Positions 48,447-58,500 of a DNA stretch of 64,000 nt are shown here, one piece after another (position 1 is the stretch's first letter; every line of letters starts with the position of its first letter). The stretch is from Lentzea cavernae (GTDB taxonomy: Bacteria > Actinomycetota > Actinomycetes > Mycobacteriales > Pseudonocardiaceae). A program made the translations under genes and the position numbers. The notes under the pieces were generated by a model, which worked only from the letters and a program-made list of their open reading frames with translations, ran no database searches and was not told the origin of the DNA. The stretch covers positions 682,001 to 746,000 of the forward strand of contig NZ_BNAR01000002.1 in the NCBI RefSeq assembly GCF_014653695.1, given 5' to 3'.

Positions 48447-49985
48447 TCACTTCCTCTCGTAAATCGTCCGGCCGTTCAGGACGGTCCGCACGCAGACGGG
48501 TGCCGGGCCGGTGAGGTCGGGCAGTCCGGGCACGCCCGAACGCGGGTCGGTCGACCAGCGCTGCACCCGCGCGTCACTGCCGGCGACGACCAGGTCGCCG
48601 GTCTCCCACACCGCGTACGTCGCGGGCGCGCCGGGTTGCAGGGTGCCGGTCAGGCCGTCGTCCACGCCCGCCGCACGCCAGCCGCCACGGGTGTGGGCGG
48701 TGAAGGCGGCACGCGGCGAGACGCCGTGGCCGTCGGTCTTGTGGTGCACGGCGGCCTTGACCGCGGCCCAAGGGTCGATGGCGGTCACCGGGGTGTCCGA
48801 GCCGAACGCGAGCACCACGCCCGCGGCGGCCAGCCTCGAAAAGGGGTTGAGCCCCACTCCGCGCTCAGCCCCGAGCCGCTGGACGTACATGCCGGCCGGG
48901 CCGCCCCACTCGGCGTCGAACAGCGGCTGGACGGAGGCGATGACGCCCCACCCGGCCAGTTTCTCCGCCTGCGCCTGCGACACCATCTCGACGTGTTCGA
49001 GGCGGTGGCGGGCGGAGGCGAGTTCGGGGGTGCCGAGCGCCTTCTCCGCGATCTCGAAGCCCTCGACCACGGCGGCCATGCCCGCGTCGCCGATGACGTG
49101 GAACCCCGCCTGCACCCCCAGTTCGGTGCACTTGACCAGGTGCTCGGCGATCTGCCGTCCGTCCAGGTAGAGAGCGCCGGACGTCTCGGCGTCGGCGTAG
49201 GGCTCGGCCAGCGCGGCCGTGCGGGAGCCGATCGCGCCGTCGACGAAGTGGTCGCCGGCGAGTCCGCGCACCGGAACCGACGGCAGCTCGTGGGCGCCCC
49301 AGTAGGCGACGACCTCCGGGCCTTCGTCTCGTGCCAGGAGCTCGCGCAGGTCGTCCTCGCCGGAGATGTCCGGGCCGGCGCACTCGTGGACGGACGCGAT
49401 GCCCATCGACGCGGCGTGGCGCAGGAACGCCAGTTGGGCGGCCTCGCGCTGTTCGGGCGTGATGGCGGCTTTCGCCGTGCCGCGCACGTGGTGGTGTGCG
49501 GCACGCGAGAGAGGACCGTCCTCGGAGTAGCCGTCGGCGGCGTGGGCCTCGTCGGTGACCAGGTCCGAGGACACCAGGGCCGAGTGCACGTCGATGCGCG
49601 ACAGGTAGACCGTCTTGCCCCGCGCGGCCTCGTCGATCTCGGCGCGCGTCGGCGGGCGGTTGTCCTCCCAGCGCGTCTCGTCCCACCCGTGACCCCACAC
49701 GAGAGGCCCTTCGGCGTCGCGGACTTGCTGCAGCAGTGCCTCCGCGGAGGACGTCTTCGTCAGGTCGAGGCCGGTCAGGAGCAGGCCCGCAGACGTGGCG
49801 TGCACGTGCGCGTCGACGAACGCGGGCGCGACGAACGCGCCGTCGAGGGTGATGACCTCGGCGTCCGGGTGCAGCGCGTGCCCGACCGAGTCCTGTCCGA
49901 TCCACACGACGACACCGTCCGTGACGGCCATCGCCGTCGCATCCGGTGCGTAGATGCGGCCGCCGACCAAAAGTTGCGTACTCAC
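48447..49985 (-). CDS. YtcJ-like amidohydrolase
   Basis: 512 residues. The metal-dependent amidohydrolase pattern includes AFVDAHVHATSAG (HxH), GFHVIGDAGMAAVVEGF, ARHRLEHVEMV and FGSDTPVTAIDPW. GTG 49985 begins STQLLVGGRIYAPDA. It lies between kdd and kamD in one operon with 1-3 bp spacings, so a role in the same pathway is likely, for example hydrolysing an N-acylated or lactam form of lysine or a diaminohexanoate intermediate. The specific substrate is not predictable. Confidence 0.83.
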   Translation of the reverse strand: MSTQLLVGGRIYAPDATAMAVTDGVVVWIGQDSVGHALHPDAEVITLDGAFVAPAFVDAHVHATSAGLLLTGLDLTKTSSAEALLQQVRDAEGPLVWGHGWDETRWEDNRPPTRAEIDEAARGKTVYLSRIDVHSALVSSDLVTDEAHAADGYSEDGPLSRAAHHHVRGTAKAAITPEQREAAQLAFLRHAASMGIASVHECAGPDISGEDDLRELLARDEGPEVVAYWGAHELPSVPVRGLAGDHFVDGAIGSRTAALAEPYADAETSGALYLDGRQIAEHLVKCTELGVQAGFHVIGDAGMAAVVEGFEIAEKALGTPELASARHRLEHVEMVSQAQAEKLAGWGVIASVQPLFDAEWGGPAGMYVQRLGAERGVGLNPFSRLAAAGVVLAFGSDTPVTAIDPWAAVKAAVHHKTDGHGVSPRAAFTAHTRGGWRAAGVDDGLTGTLQPGAPATYAVWETGDLVVAGSDARVQRWSTDPRSGVPGLPDLTGPAPVCVRTVLNGRTIYERK

Positions 49986-49986
49986 G

Positions 49987-50997
49987 TCACGCAGTCTGCC
50001 GTTGTTCGAACAGGGCCCGCACACCCGCCCGCGTCCGGACCAGGTCCAACGCGAACTGGGCGTGACCAGGCACATAGCCGTTGCCGACGAGCATCTCCAC
50101 GTCCGCCGCGAGGCCCTCCGCACCGAGGGCGGCCGCGCTGAACGAGGTGGCCATCGAGAAGAAGATCACCGTGCCGCCGTCCGCGGTCGCGAGGATGGCG
50201 CCGTGCTCGCACCCCGGCACGTCCACGCACACGACCGTGACGTCGACCTGCTTGCCCACGGCCTCCGCCACAGCCACCGGATTGCGTGCGTCCGCGATCA
50301 CGACCTCGTCCGCGAGACCCGCTTCACGGACCTGCGCGGCCTCACGTTCCGTCGGCACCAACGCGACGAGGCGCGACGCACCGGCCTGACGCGCAGCCGC
50401 GAGAGAGAGCGACCCGGACTTGCCGCCACCGCCGAGCACCAGCACGGACCCACCAGGATGCTTGCGCACCACACGGTCGGTCAGCGCCGGTGCGCCACAC
50501 ACGTCGAGCACGGACAGTGCCAGCTCGTTCGGCATGTCGTCCGGCAGCACGGCCGCGATGGACCGCCCGAACAGCACCGCGGTCCCCCGGCACGGCACCT
50601 GCTCGTCCTCGCCGTCCCAGTCCTGCAGGCCGTCGTTGATCTTCAACGGCGTGAGCGTGAGGCTGACCAGCGTCGCGATCCGGTCGCCGGCCTTGAGCCC
50701 GAGCGGCGACTCCGGCCCGACCTCGAGCACGGTGCCGAGCAGCATGCCGCCTGAGCCGGTGACCGGGTTCTGCATCTTGCCGCGCTCGGCGACGATGTCC
50801 AGCACGGCCTGCCGGACCGCCGCGCCGCTGCCGTGTTGCTCCCTGAGCTGCCGGAACGAGGCCGCGTCGAGGTTGAGCCGCTCGACCGCGACGACCACCT
50901 CGTCGGCGGCGGGCACGGGGTCCGCGTCGAGCCGCCAGGCCTGCTGCGGCAGGACGCCGGCGGGCTCGATGACGCGGTGCAGTCCGTACGCGCTCAC
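49987..50997 (-). CDS. kdd: L-erythro-3,5-diaminohexanoate dehydrogenase
   Basis: 336 residues, related to zinc-less medium-chain dehydrogenases. Characteristic stretches are SAYGLHRVIEPAGVLPQQAWRLD, LNLDAASFRQL, GRGKMQNPVTGSGGML-type (ERGKMQNPVTGSGGMLLGTV), and VLVLGGGGKSGSLSLAAAR as the NAD site. It converts 3,5-diaminohexanoate to 3-keto-5-aminohexanoate. GTG 50997 has GAAGGA at good spacing. First gene of the operon; palindromes lie 32-51 bp before the start. Confidence 0.88.
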   Translation of the reverse strand: MSAYGLHRVIEPAGVLPQQAWRLDADPVPAADEVVVAVERLNLDAASFRQLREQHGSGAAVRQAVLDIVAERGKMQNPVTGSGGMLLGTVLEVGPESPLGLKAGDRIATLVSLTLTPLKINDGLQDWDGEDEQVPCRGTAVLFGRSIAAVLPDDMPNELALSVLDVCGAPALTDRVVRKHPGGSVLVLGGGGKSGSLSLAAARQAGASRLVALVPTEREAAQVREAGLADEVVIADARNPVAVAEAVGKQVDVTVVCVDVPGCEHGAILATADGGTVIFFSMATSFSAAALGAEGLAADVEMLVGNGYVPGHAQFALDLVRTRAGVRALFEQRQTA

Positions 50998-51028
50998 GCG
51001 AAAATCCTTCGGTCGACGACGCTGTCTC

Positions 51029-51048
51029 GAAGATATCTTCACGTGAAG
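51029..51048. promoter_or_regulatory. Overlapping palindromes upstream of kdd, candidate operator
   Basis: GAAGATATCTTC (51029-51040) and CTTCACGTGAAG (51037-51048) are perfect 12-bp palindromes sharing four bases. GATATCTTCACG within them recurs upstream of kamA at 61333-61344. Confidence 0.5.
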
Positions 51049-51067
51049 CGTAAAGACTGCGCAAGTA

Positions 51068-52576
51068 TCACTGTGCGTTCAGGCGGTACCACCGGCAGTC
51101 GTAGGGCGCGAGGTCCACCTTGGCGCCGATCTTCGCCGGCTTCAGGTCACGACCCGTCATCACGTCCGTGAGCACCCCTTCGGCGGGGACCCGCACCGTG
51201 ACCTCCTTGTCCGTGAAGTTGTGCACGACGATCACCGAGCGACCGTCGCAGTCGGCGCGGTGGGCGAAGACTGTCGGGTCGCCGACGTCGAGCACCTGGA
51301 CGCTGCCCCAGGCCAGTTCCGGGCACTCCCGGTAGCACTCGACCAGCCGCCGCATCCACGTCAGCAACGAATCGGGGTCGTGGCGTTGCTCCCCCGCCGC
51401 GTCCCAGTCCATCGGCACGCGGACCGCGAGCCTGCCCTCCAGCGACAGGTCCTCCTCCAGGCCGATCTCCTCGCCGTAGAACAGCACCGGTGTGCCCGGC
51501 AGGCTGAACAGCAGGCTGTAGACCATGCGGATCCGGCGCTGGTCGCCGTCGAGCATGCCCGGCAGCCGCCGGCGCAGGCCGCGTCCGTAGAGCTGCATGT
51601 CCGGGTCGGGCCCAAAGGCGTCGAAGACCTCCTGCCGTTCGTCGGTCGGCAGCTTGTCCAGGGTCAGCTCGTCGTGGTTGCGGACGAACGTGGCCCAGTG
51701 GCCGTCGCGCGGCGGCTCCGGGCGTTCCTGCAGGGCCTTGGCCAGCGGGCCGCTCGACTTCCTGGCCAACGCCAGGTACATGGCCTGCATGCCGACGAAG
51801 TCGAAGCACATGGTCAGCTCGTCACCGACGCCCTGGCCGTAGAAGGCCATCGTGTCCTTGTACGGCAGGTTCACCTCGCCCAGCAGCACGGCCTCACCGT
51901 CGCGGCGGTTGAGGAACGCGCGCAGGTCGGTGAGGTAGTCGTGCGGGTCGGGCAGCGAAGCAGCGTCCATCGGGTCGTTGCGCTCGAGCAGGAACGGCAC
52001 GGCGTCCACGCGGAAGCCGCTCAGGCCCAGTTCCATCCAGAAACCCATGATGCGGGCGATCTCGTCGCGCACCTCGGGGTTGGTGACGTTGAGGTCGGGC
52101 TGGTGCTTGTAGAAGCGGTGCAGGTAGTACTTGCCGACCTCCTCCGAGTACTCCCAGAGGCTGTTCTCCTTGTCCGGGAACGTGATGCCCTGCGGTCCGT
52201 CCTCCTGGGGCTCGTCCGCCCAGACGTACCAGTCGCGCTTCTCCGGGTCGTGGAACCACGGGTGCTGGTCCGAGGTGTGGTTGACGACGAGGTCGGCGAT
52301 CACACGCATGCCACGGTCTCGTGCGGCGCGCACGAACTCGACGAAGTCTCCCGCCGATCCCAGACGCGGGTCGACGGAGTAGAAGTCGGTGATGTCGTAG
52401 CCGTCGTCGCGTTCCGCGGTCGGGTAGAACGGCATCAGCCACACACACGTGACGCCTAACGCGTGGAGGTGGTCGAGGCGTTCTGTGGCGCCGCGGAAGC
52501 CCTCCTCGGAGAACGTCTCCACGTCCAGGCAGTAGAGGACGGCGTTCTTCCACCAGACGTCGGACGTGCGGATCAC
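51068..52576 (-). CDS. GH13 alpha-amylase family protein (trehalose synthase-like)
   Basis: 502 residues. (beta/alpha)8 GH13 motifs: DLVVNHTSDQHPWF, GLSGFRVDAVPFLL (nucleophile Asp), LLGEVNLPY (acid/base Glu), VRNHDELTL (third Asp), then a C-terminal beta domain. The N-terminus (WWKNAVLYCLDVETFSEEGFRG) is like the trehalose-synthase-type subgroup but the protein is shorter and lacks the maltokinase partner here. GTG start overlaps the LLM oxidoreductase stop by 4 bp, so both act together; starch/trehalose-related hydrolysis or isomerisation is inference. Confidence 0.85.
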   Translation of the reverse strand: MIRTSDVWWKNAVLYCLDVETFSEEGFRGATERLDHLHALGVTCVWLMPFYPTAERDDGYDITDFYSVDPRLGSAGDFVEFVRAARDRGMRVIADLVVNHTSDQHPWFHDPEKRDWYVWADEPQEDGPQGITFPDKENSLWEYSEEVGKYYLHRFYKHQPDLNVTNPEVRDEIARIMGFWMELGLSGFRVDAVPFLLERNDPMDAASLPDPHDYLTDLRAFLNRRDGEAVLLGEVNLPYKDTMAFYGQGVGDELTMCFDFVGMQAMYLALARKSSGPLAKALQERPEPPRDGHWATFVRNHDELTLDKLPTDERQEVFDAFGPDPDMQLYGRGLRRRLPGMLDGDQRRIRMVYSLLFSLPGTPVLFYGEEIGLEEDLSLEGRLAVRVPMDWDAAGEQRHDPDSLLTWMRRLVECYRECPELAWGSVQVLDVGDPTVFAHRADCDGRSVIVVHNFTDKEVTVRVPAEGVLTDVMTGRDLKPAKIGAKVDLAPYDCRWYRLNAQ

Positions 52577-53532
52577 GCGGTCACCTCCGGCAGGACGTGC
52601 TCGCCGAACGCGTCGATGAACGCGTTCAGGTCCTGGCCGACGTGGTGGAGGTAGATCTCCTCGAAGCCCAGCGACGCGTACTCGTGCAGCCGTTCGGCGT
52701 ACCACTTGAGGTCGGTGGACACGTCGACGACCTTGGCGACCTCCGCCGGTGCGACGTGCTCGGAGACGACGTCGAAGTGCTCGGCCATCTCGAGGTCCCA
52801 GCACACGGGCGGCGGGAACACGTTGCTGCGCCACTGCTCGTGCGCGATCCCGATGGCCGTGTCCTCGTCCTCGGCCCAGCTCAGGTGCATCTGCAGGTGC
52901 AGCTTGCCCTTGCCGCCCGCGTCCCGGTAGGCGCCCGCGACCTCGCGCAACCGCTCGGGCGGCGCGTTGACGGTGATCAGCCCGTCGGCCCACTCGGCAC
53001 ACCACCGCGCGGTCGCCGGGCTCACCGCGGCGCCGATCAGCAGCGGCACCTCGTCCGGCAACGTCCACAGCTTCGCGCGGTCGACCGTGACGAGGCCGTC
53101 GTGGCTGACCTCCTCACCACTGAGGAGCGCGCGGATCACGTCGACGCACTCGCGCAACCTCGCCGTGCGGACGTCCTTGCGCGGCCAGCCGTCGCCGGTG
53201 ATGTGCTCGTTGCTGGCCTCGCCGGTGCCGAGCGCGGCCCAGAACCGGCCGGGGTACATCGAGGCCAGCGTGCCGATCGCCTGGGCCGTGATCGCCGGGT
53301 GGTAGCGCTGGCCCGGCGCCGTGACCACGCCGAACGGCAGTTCGGTGGCCTGAAGCGCCGCGCCGAGCCAGGACCAGGCGAACCCCGACTGGCCCTGGCG
53401 CTCGCTCCAGGGTGAGAAGTGGTCGGAGCTCATCGCGGCGCTGAACCCGGCCTCCTCGGCCCTGCGCACGGCGGCCAACAGACCGGACGGATGGATCTGC
53501 TCATGTGACGCATGGATGCCGTAAACGGTCAT
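52573..53532 (-). CDS. LLM-class flavin-dependent oxidoreductase (TIGR03885-like)
   Basis: 319 residues, luciferase-like TIM barrel: YGIHASHEQIHPSGLLAAVRRAEEAGFSAAMSSDHFSPW, then GERQGQSGF-type (SERQGQSGFAWSWLGAALQATELPFGVVTAPGQRYHPAI), ALGTGEASNEHITG. This subgroup is annotated as a probable non-F420 flavin oxidoreductase. It is paired with the GH13 gene. ATG 53532 (MTVYGIHASHE) is preferred over the upstream start. Substrate unknown. Confidence 0.83.
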   Translation of the reverse strand: MTVYGIHASHEQIHPSGLLAAVRRAEEAGFSAAMSSDHFSPWSERQGQSGFAWSWLGAALQATELPFGVVTAPGQRYHPAITAQAIGTLASMYPGRFWAALGTGEASNEHITGDGWPRKDVRTARLRECVDVIRALLSGEEVSHDGLVTVDRAKLWTLPDEVPLLIGAAVSPATARWCAEWADGLITVNAPPERLREVAGAYRDAGGKGKLHLQMHLSWAEDEDTAIGIAHEQWRSNVFPPPVCWDLEMAEHFDVVSEHVAPAEVAKVVDVSTDLKWYAERLHEYASLGFEEIYLHHVGQDLNAFIDAFGEHVLPEVTA

Positions 53533-53633
53533 GCGCTTCCAGGTACCCAAAAGGTTCTCCCGGGAAGCGTTGAACCGTTCCGAACCAGGAGCCGTGTAGA
53601 GGGAAGCACCCTCACCGCGGAGGAGGAACGGCG

Positions 53634-54029
53634 ATGTTCAACGAGACCAGGCTCGGCACTGCCACCGTCGTTGAGTTCATCCGGCCGGACGGCACGGTCG
53701 AGCCCATGAACGTCGACCTCCAGTACCGATCAGACGATCCGCACGCCGTCACCCTGCGGTTCCAGGCGCGCGACCAGGAGTCGGTCTGGCTCGTCGGCCG
53801 CGAGCTGCTGGCGGACGGTCTGCTGGCCCCCACCGGGCTCGGCGACGTGCGGCTGCGGCCGGGCGACGGCGACGTGCTCGTGCTGGAGCTGCTGACCGAG
53901 GACTCGCACGCGGTGTTCCACCTGTCGGCGACCGTGCTGCAGCGGTTCCTCGACTCGACCTACGCGGCGGTGCCGGCCGGGCGCGAGGTCCTCGACTTCG
54001 ACCTCTTGATGAAGGACCTCCTCGGCTGA
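53634..54029 (+). CDS. SsgA-like sporulation/cell-division regulator (SALP)
   Basis: 131 residues. MNVDLQYRSDDPHAVTLRFQA, WLVGRELLADGL and VLQRFLDSTYAAVPAGREVLDFD are the SsgA/SsgB family hallmarks. SALPs occur in morphologically complex actinomycetes and guide septum and wall-remodelling sites; SsgB recruits FtsZ in Streptomyces. Which paralogue this is cannot be told. GGAGGAGG lies before the ATG. Confidence 0.88.
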   Translation: MFNETRLGTATVVEFIRPDGTVEPMNVDLQYRSDDPHAVTLRFQARDQESVWLVGRELLADGLLAPTGLGDVRLRPGDGDVLVLELLTEDSHAVFHLSATVLQRFLDSTYAAVPAGREVLDFDLLMKDLLG

Positions 54030-54031
54030 GC

Positions 54032-55135
54032 TCACCACACCTGGTGAGGGCGTTCCACTCCAGGTGCGTCCGGCCTCGAGATCGAATGGTCTGACCGGAC
54101 CAGGTCACCGGCCTCCGAGACGACCGAGAGGTCGCCCCGCCACACGGCTTCGGACACGAGGTTGGCGAGCTGATCGGCCGTCGCAGTCGGCGCGCTTTCC
54201 GCAATCGCCCTCCCCACCGCGTTGTTGTGCAGGTCCATCGCGTGCGCGGTCGCTGAGTTGCCGCCGCTCTGCTCGTGCGCCGTGGTGAACTTCTCGGCGA
54301 ACTCGGGACCGATGTACTGCGTCAACATCGCACTCGCGAAAGCGTGCCGGAACGCGTCAGTCCTGTCGTCCGGGACGGCACCGCCCTCGTAGTAATCGTA
54401 GTACTCGCCGTCACCGCCCTCGTCGGCGAACCGGTCAATCGCGACCTGCTCAGAGTGGAACTTGACCCACCCGACAACGACCCTCTCCGCGCGGGTGAGA
54501 TCGAAGAAGAGTTCCGACTCGGCATGGTTCAGATCGGACACTGGCAAGAGATTCCATAGCACGCCTTGCCACCCAGGCGTCCTGGTGTCCTCGGAGACGC
54601 GGAAGTCGCGGAGCAGCGTTTCGTCGAACGTGTTGCCGCGGAGTGCCGCCGCCGCACGGCCGAACTGCCTGCTCGTATCAGCGTCGATGTCCAGTGCTTC
54701 CTCCAGAATCTTGTTCACCTCCCCTTCTACCTCCCAGTAGGCGAAGAACGTCCCTCCCTTGATGAGGTCGATGAAGCCCGAAAGATCCCCCTTCGGCACC
54801 GGTTTGCCGTCGTCCAGGATGCGAAGTCCCTTCGAGGCGGCCAGGCTCTCCACGTTGCGGACCTGGCAATGCAGTTTCAGAACGCGGCACTTCGCTTCCG
54901 CCAGCGACCTGCGGATCTCGACCATCGCCTCCTCGGCGTCTTCGAGTCTCCGCACCAGCTCACGTGCTTTCGCGGCCGCCGGTTCCGCACTCCTGGCCTC
55001 CCAGGAGTCGAACGGTTGCGCGCGGCGGAAGTCGTCAGCCTTCGCCATGATCTGGCCGGCGCTCCGGTCCAGTCGGGTTAGCATCTCGTCCAGCGCACTG
55101 GCGTCCCACTCTCGTACCTTCGCGAAGGTGATCAT
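54032..55135 (-). CDS. Helical N-terminus plus DUF6973-like C-terminal domain, possible type VII effector
   Basis: 367 residues. The N-terminal 100 residues are helical (WDASALDEMLTRLDRSAGQIMAKADDFRR, ELVRRLEDAEEAMVEIRRSLAEAK), like LXG/WXG-related export domains. The C-terminal domain (about 280-345) has TDAFRHAFASAMLTQYIGPEFAEKFTTAHEQ and AMDLHNNAVGRAIAE, matching DUF6973, often at the C-terminus of secreted bacterial proteins and possibly catalytic (His and Asp-Leu-His-Asn-Asn). No signal peptide. Overlaps the 102-residue gene upstream (ATGA). Effector role is inference; no immunity gene is obvious. Confidence 0.65.
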   Translation of the reverse strand: MITFAKVREWDASALDEMLTRLDRSAGQIMAKADDFRRAQPFDSWEARSAEPAAAKARELVRRLEDAEEAMVEIRRSLAEAKCRVLKLHCQVRNVESLAASKGLRILDDGKPVPKGDLSGFIDLIKGGTFFAYWEVEGEVNKILEEALDIDADTSRQFGRAAAALRGNTFDETLLRDFRVSEDTRTPGWQGVLWNLLPVSDLNHAESELFFDLTRAERVVVGWVKFHSEQVAIDRFADEGGDGEYYDYYEGGAVPDDRTDAFRHAFASAMLTQYIGPEFAEKFTTAHEQSGGNSATAHAMDLHNNAVGRAIAESAPTATADQLANLVSEAVWRGDLSVVSEAGDLVRSDHSISRPDAPGVERPHQVW

Positions 55136-55440
55136 TTGCCACTCCCCGCGCGCCGCAGCGCATCGGCCTGGTCCTGGTCCACGCGCTCGTACTCGTCGGC
55201 GGTGGCAGACAACTTCTCCTGATACTCGGCGAAGTCTTTGGAGCACTGGGTGAGCTGTTCGTGCACGAGGTCTTCGAAGCCCGCCGCGTACCTGGCCGTG
55301 GTCGAGCCCTCCAGCGCGCGCATGGCGGCATCACCAAAATCGGTCAGCTCGCCTGCTTTGACGATCGTCTCGCTCACCTCGCGAGCTGCGGACACACCGA
55401 TGCGCAATGTCTCCACCTCGACTTTCACACATTCGAACAC
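55132..55440 (-). CDS. WXG100/EspC-like small helical protein
   Basis: 102 residues, two long helices (LRIGVSAAREVSETIVKAGELTDFGDAAMRAL; FEDLVHEQLTQCSKDFAEYQEKLSATADEYERVDQDQADAL), the form of type VII secretion target/chaperone proteins (ESX-secreted EspC/DUF2580-like). The YERVDQDQA end resembles the family's typical YxxxDxxxA. GTG 55440 has GAGGAG 6 nt upstream. Coupled by a 4-bp overlap to the DUF6973 gene, so it may be its export partner. Confidence 0.68.
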   Translation of the reverse strand: MFECVKVEVETLRIGVSAAREVSETIVKAGELTDFGDAAMRALEGSTTARYAAGFEDLVHEQLTQCSKDFAEYQEKLSATADEYERVDQDQADALRRAGSGK

Positions 55441-55539
55441 CAAGTTCTCCTCAACTGCCGATCGTGTGCTGAGCACAGTGAACTGGGAGCAGCGGGCGTG
55501 CGGGACCGAGTGGCGAATAACCACACAACCCCACACGCA

Positions 55540-58500
55540 TCAGCAAATGGCCCGGTACTCCTCGCCGGGGACGTGCTTGCGCCATTCCTCGCGCGTGATC
55601 AGCAGACCGGCCGATTCGCAGATGGTCCGCACCACTCGGTCGGGGTCCGGATCGAGCACAGCGGTCACATTGCCCAGCACCGTGGCGAGCGACCGGCCGT
55701 CAGGGCTGAAGGTCACCTTCCACGTGCCCTCCGTGGCTCCCTGCACCAGTGCGGTCACCGTCGGCGCGGTGCGGTCTGTGATGTCCCACAACCACACCTG
55801 GCCGGTGCTCGTGCCAGCGGCGAGCGTCCTGTTGTCCGGGCTGAAAGCGACGCTGTGCACGTAGCCGTCCGGGCCGGTGATCGGCTCACCAAGCTTGGCC
55901 ATCCGTTGCTGTCCGTCCACCGAGTAGAGCTGGACGGCCCCCGTGGCCGTGCCAGCGGCCATCAACGACGAATCGGAGGTGTAGTCGACTGAGTAGAGGT
56001 AGTCCGACGACACGACCACGGGTTCCAGCTCACGAGGTGCGTCAGGGTTGCTGACATCCCACCTCAGCAAGCGGCCAGACTGGGTCGCTGCGGCAATCGT
56101 GCCGCCATCGGGACTGAACACGATGGTGAAGACGTTCCGTGCATTGGGCTCGAGCAGGGCATGACGGCGTGGGTTCGAGGGGTCCGCTACGTCCCACAGC
56201 GCGATCCTGCCGTCGTCGCCACCGGTTGCCAGCAGTCGGCGGGTGGGGCTGAAGACGACCGCCTCCACCAACGCGGTGTGGGCCCTCAACGGCTGAGGCT
56301 GCAAGCGAGGCTTCGCTGGATCGCGGATGTCCCAGAGCCAGACGTCGAAGGTGTCGCGGGCGCTCGACGCGAACAAGGTGCTGTCATCGTCGATCTCGGC
56401 CAGCCCCGCCATCGCGGTGACGCCAGGTGGAAGTGGAAGCGGACCTGCAAGCCGAGACGGGGTCCTCCCTGCTCCGAGGTCCCAGAACCTCACGTCGACA
56501 CCCGCGTCGGCGATCATCCTCCCCTTGCCGTCGAAGGTGACACCAGTCGTCTTCCTGCCCGAACCGGGAATCGAAGGGGACGGAAAGGGCCAGACCCGTG
56601 CCACACCGTCCGCGCCGCTGGTGATGAGCGTGTGCTTGCCGCGCAACGCCACCCCCGTCATCGGTTCGGGGTGAGGCAGGACGACCAACTCGGTTCGCGT
56701 CGCGAGATCCCACGCGTGCACCTTGTGATCTGCACTCGCGACTGCCACGACGTCCCCGTCAAAAGCCACCGCGTTGATCCACCCAGCGGCCACGGCCAGT
56801 GGTTCGGCCGCTGGACGGGGGCTCTCCGGGGCCGACACGTCCCAGAACCGCAGTATCGCGTCGTTGCCACCCGCGACCAGCTCGCCTGTGCTCGGACGGA
56901 AGGCGACTACGTTCACCTTGGTGGGTAAAGGGATCGAAGGCAGGCGGTCGCCGAGCAGGCCCCCCTCGACCCGCCACAGGTGCACGGCTCTTTTGGCGTC
57001 GGCAACCGCGAGCAGCGGCGAGGTCGGGTGGAACGCCACGGACTGCAGTGCCTCACCTCCGACACGCACAGGCCCGGCCAGTCGACTCACCTGTTCACGG
57101 TCCGTCACGTCCCACATCCACAGCTCGGCATTGCGCGTTCCCGCGGCGAGCATGCGGCCGTCGGGAGAGAACTCGACCGAGAGAAGTCGGTCCGAGGGGC
57201 CCACAAGTGGTACGCCGAGTTGCACGGGTCGCTGCCGGTCGCGCACGTCCCACAAACGCACAGTGCGGTCGTCGGACGCTGTCGCCACGAGCTGCCCGTC
57301 CGGCGAGAAGGTGACGGCGTAGATCCCGCTGCTGTGTCCTTTCAGCGGGTTCGGCGCTGCGCGGTTCGTGCCTGCGGTCCCGAGGTCCCACAGGAGCAGG
57401 TCCGCGTCGATGTTCGTCGCCCCGGCCGCAGCGAGCAGCGTTCCGTCCGGACTCACCGCCATCGACTGCTTGCCGCCGCTCGGGCGGGGCAGCCTCGTAC
57501 CGATCGGGATGGTGGTTGCGGTGACCAGTGCCGACCTGGCCTCCACCGTCGGTGCGACGCGCAGGGCTGCCACCGCGAGTTGTGCGGCGAGCGCCGGGTC
57601 GGTCTCCCGCAACCTGTCCGCAGTGCCGGCGATCTGGCGTGACACAGCCAGTTCACGAGCATGGTTCGCGCGTGCCCTTTCGACAAACGACCACGTGGCG
57701 GCACCGGCGGCAACCAGTGCCAGCACGGTCAGCACCGAGACGAGGACCCGCAACACCCTGTTGTTTCGCCGTTCCCGGAAACGCTCTGCGTCAGCCGCCG
57801 CCGTGCAGTGTTCGAGAAAACGCAGTTCCAGCCCACTCAGTCGATGTTCGGCACCGGCCGAGTCCCGCCACTCCAGAGCGGTGGCGAGTCGTTGGCCCCG
57901 GTAGAGCATTCCGGGGTCCTCATCGGCGTCATGCCAGCGGGTCGTATCGGTGGTCAGAGAAGCACGAATACGATGGCCCGCACGGTCCTCGTCGATCCAC
58001 TTCCGGAGTCGCGGCCATGCCGACAACAGTGCCTCGTGACTGATCTCCACGAAGTCGAAGTCCGCCGTGACGAGGCGAGCATCGACATATCGTCGTAGGA
58101 CGGCCTTTCTACGCCCGTGCAACGACTCATCTTCTCCACCCACCAACTCGCTCAGCCGCACTCGTCGTCGTGTGTCCGGAGCGTCATAGCTCACGTGCAC
58201 CAGACGCACGAACTGCTGCCGGGCGATTCCCTGCTCGTAGTGCATCAGTTCGGAGAAGACGGCTTCGGCTGAGTGGGCGATTGCGCCGTTGATGCCTCCG
58301 GCGTCGACGTAGTTCTGAACCGTCATCCTCTTGGAGCTGCTGCGCTTCCAGGTCGCCAGGAGGGCGTAGGACAGCATCGGTAAAGCGCCAGCGCCGTGCC
58401 CGGACATGCCGTGTGACGGCGCGAGGTCGCGCAGGATCAGGTGGACCAGCCCGCCATCGATTGTCACTCCCGCCTTGGCGGCAGGTCCCGTGATGGCCGT

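Noticed and set aside
47064-50141. Plus-strand frame of over 1,000 codons opposite kamD and the amidohydrolase
   Set aside because: Mirror of high-GC codon bias; low complexity, no motif.
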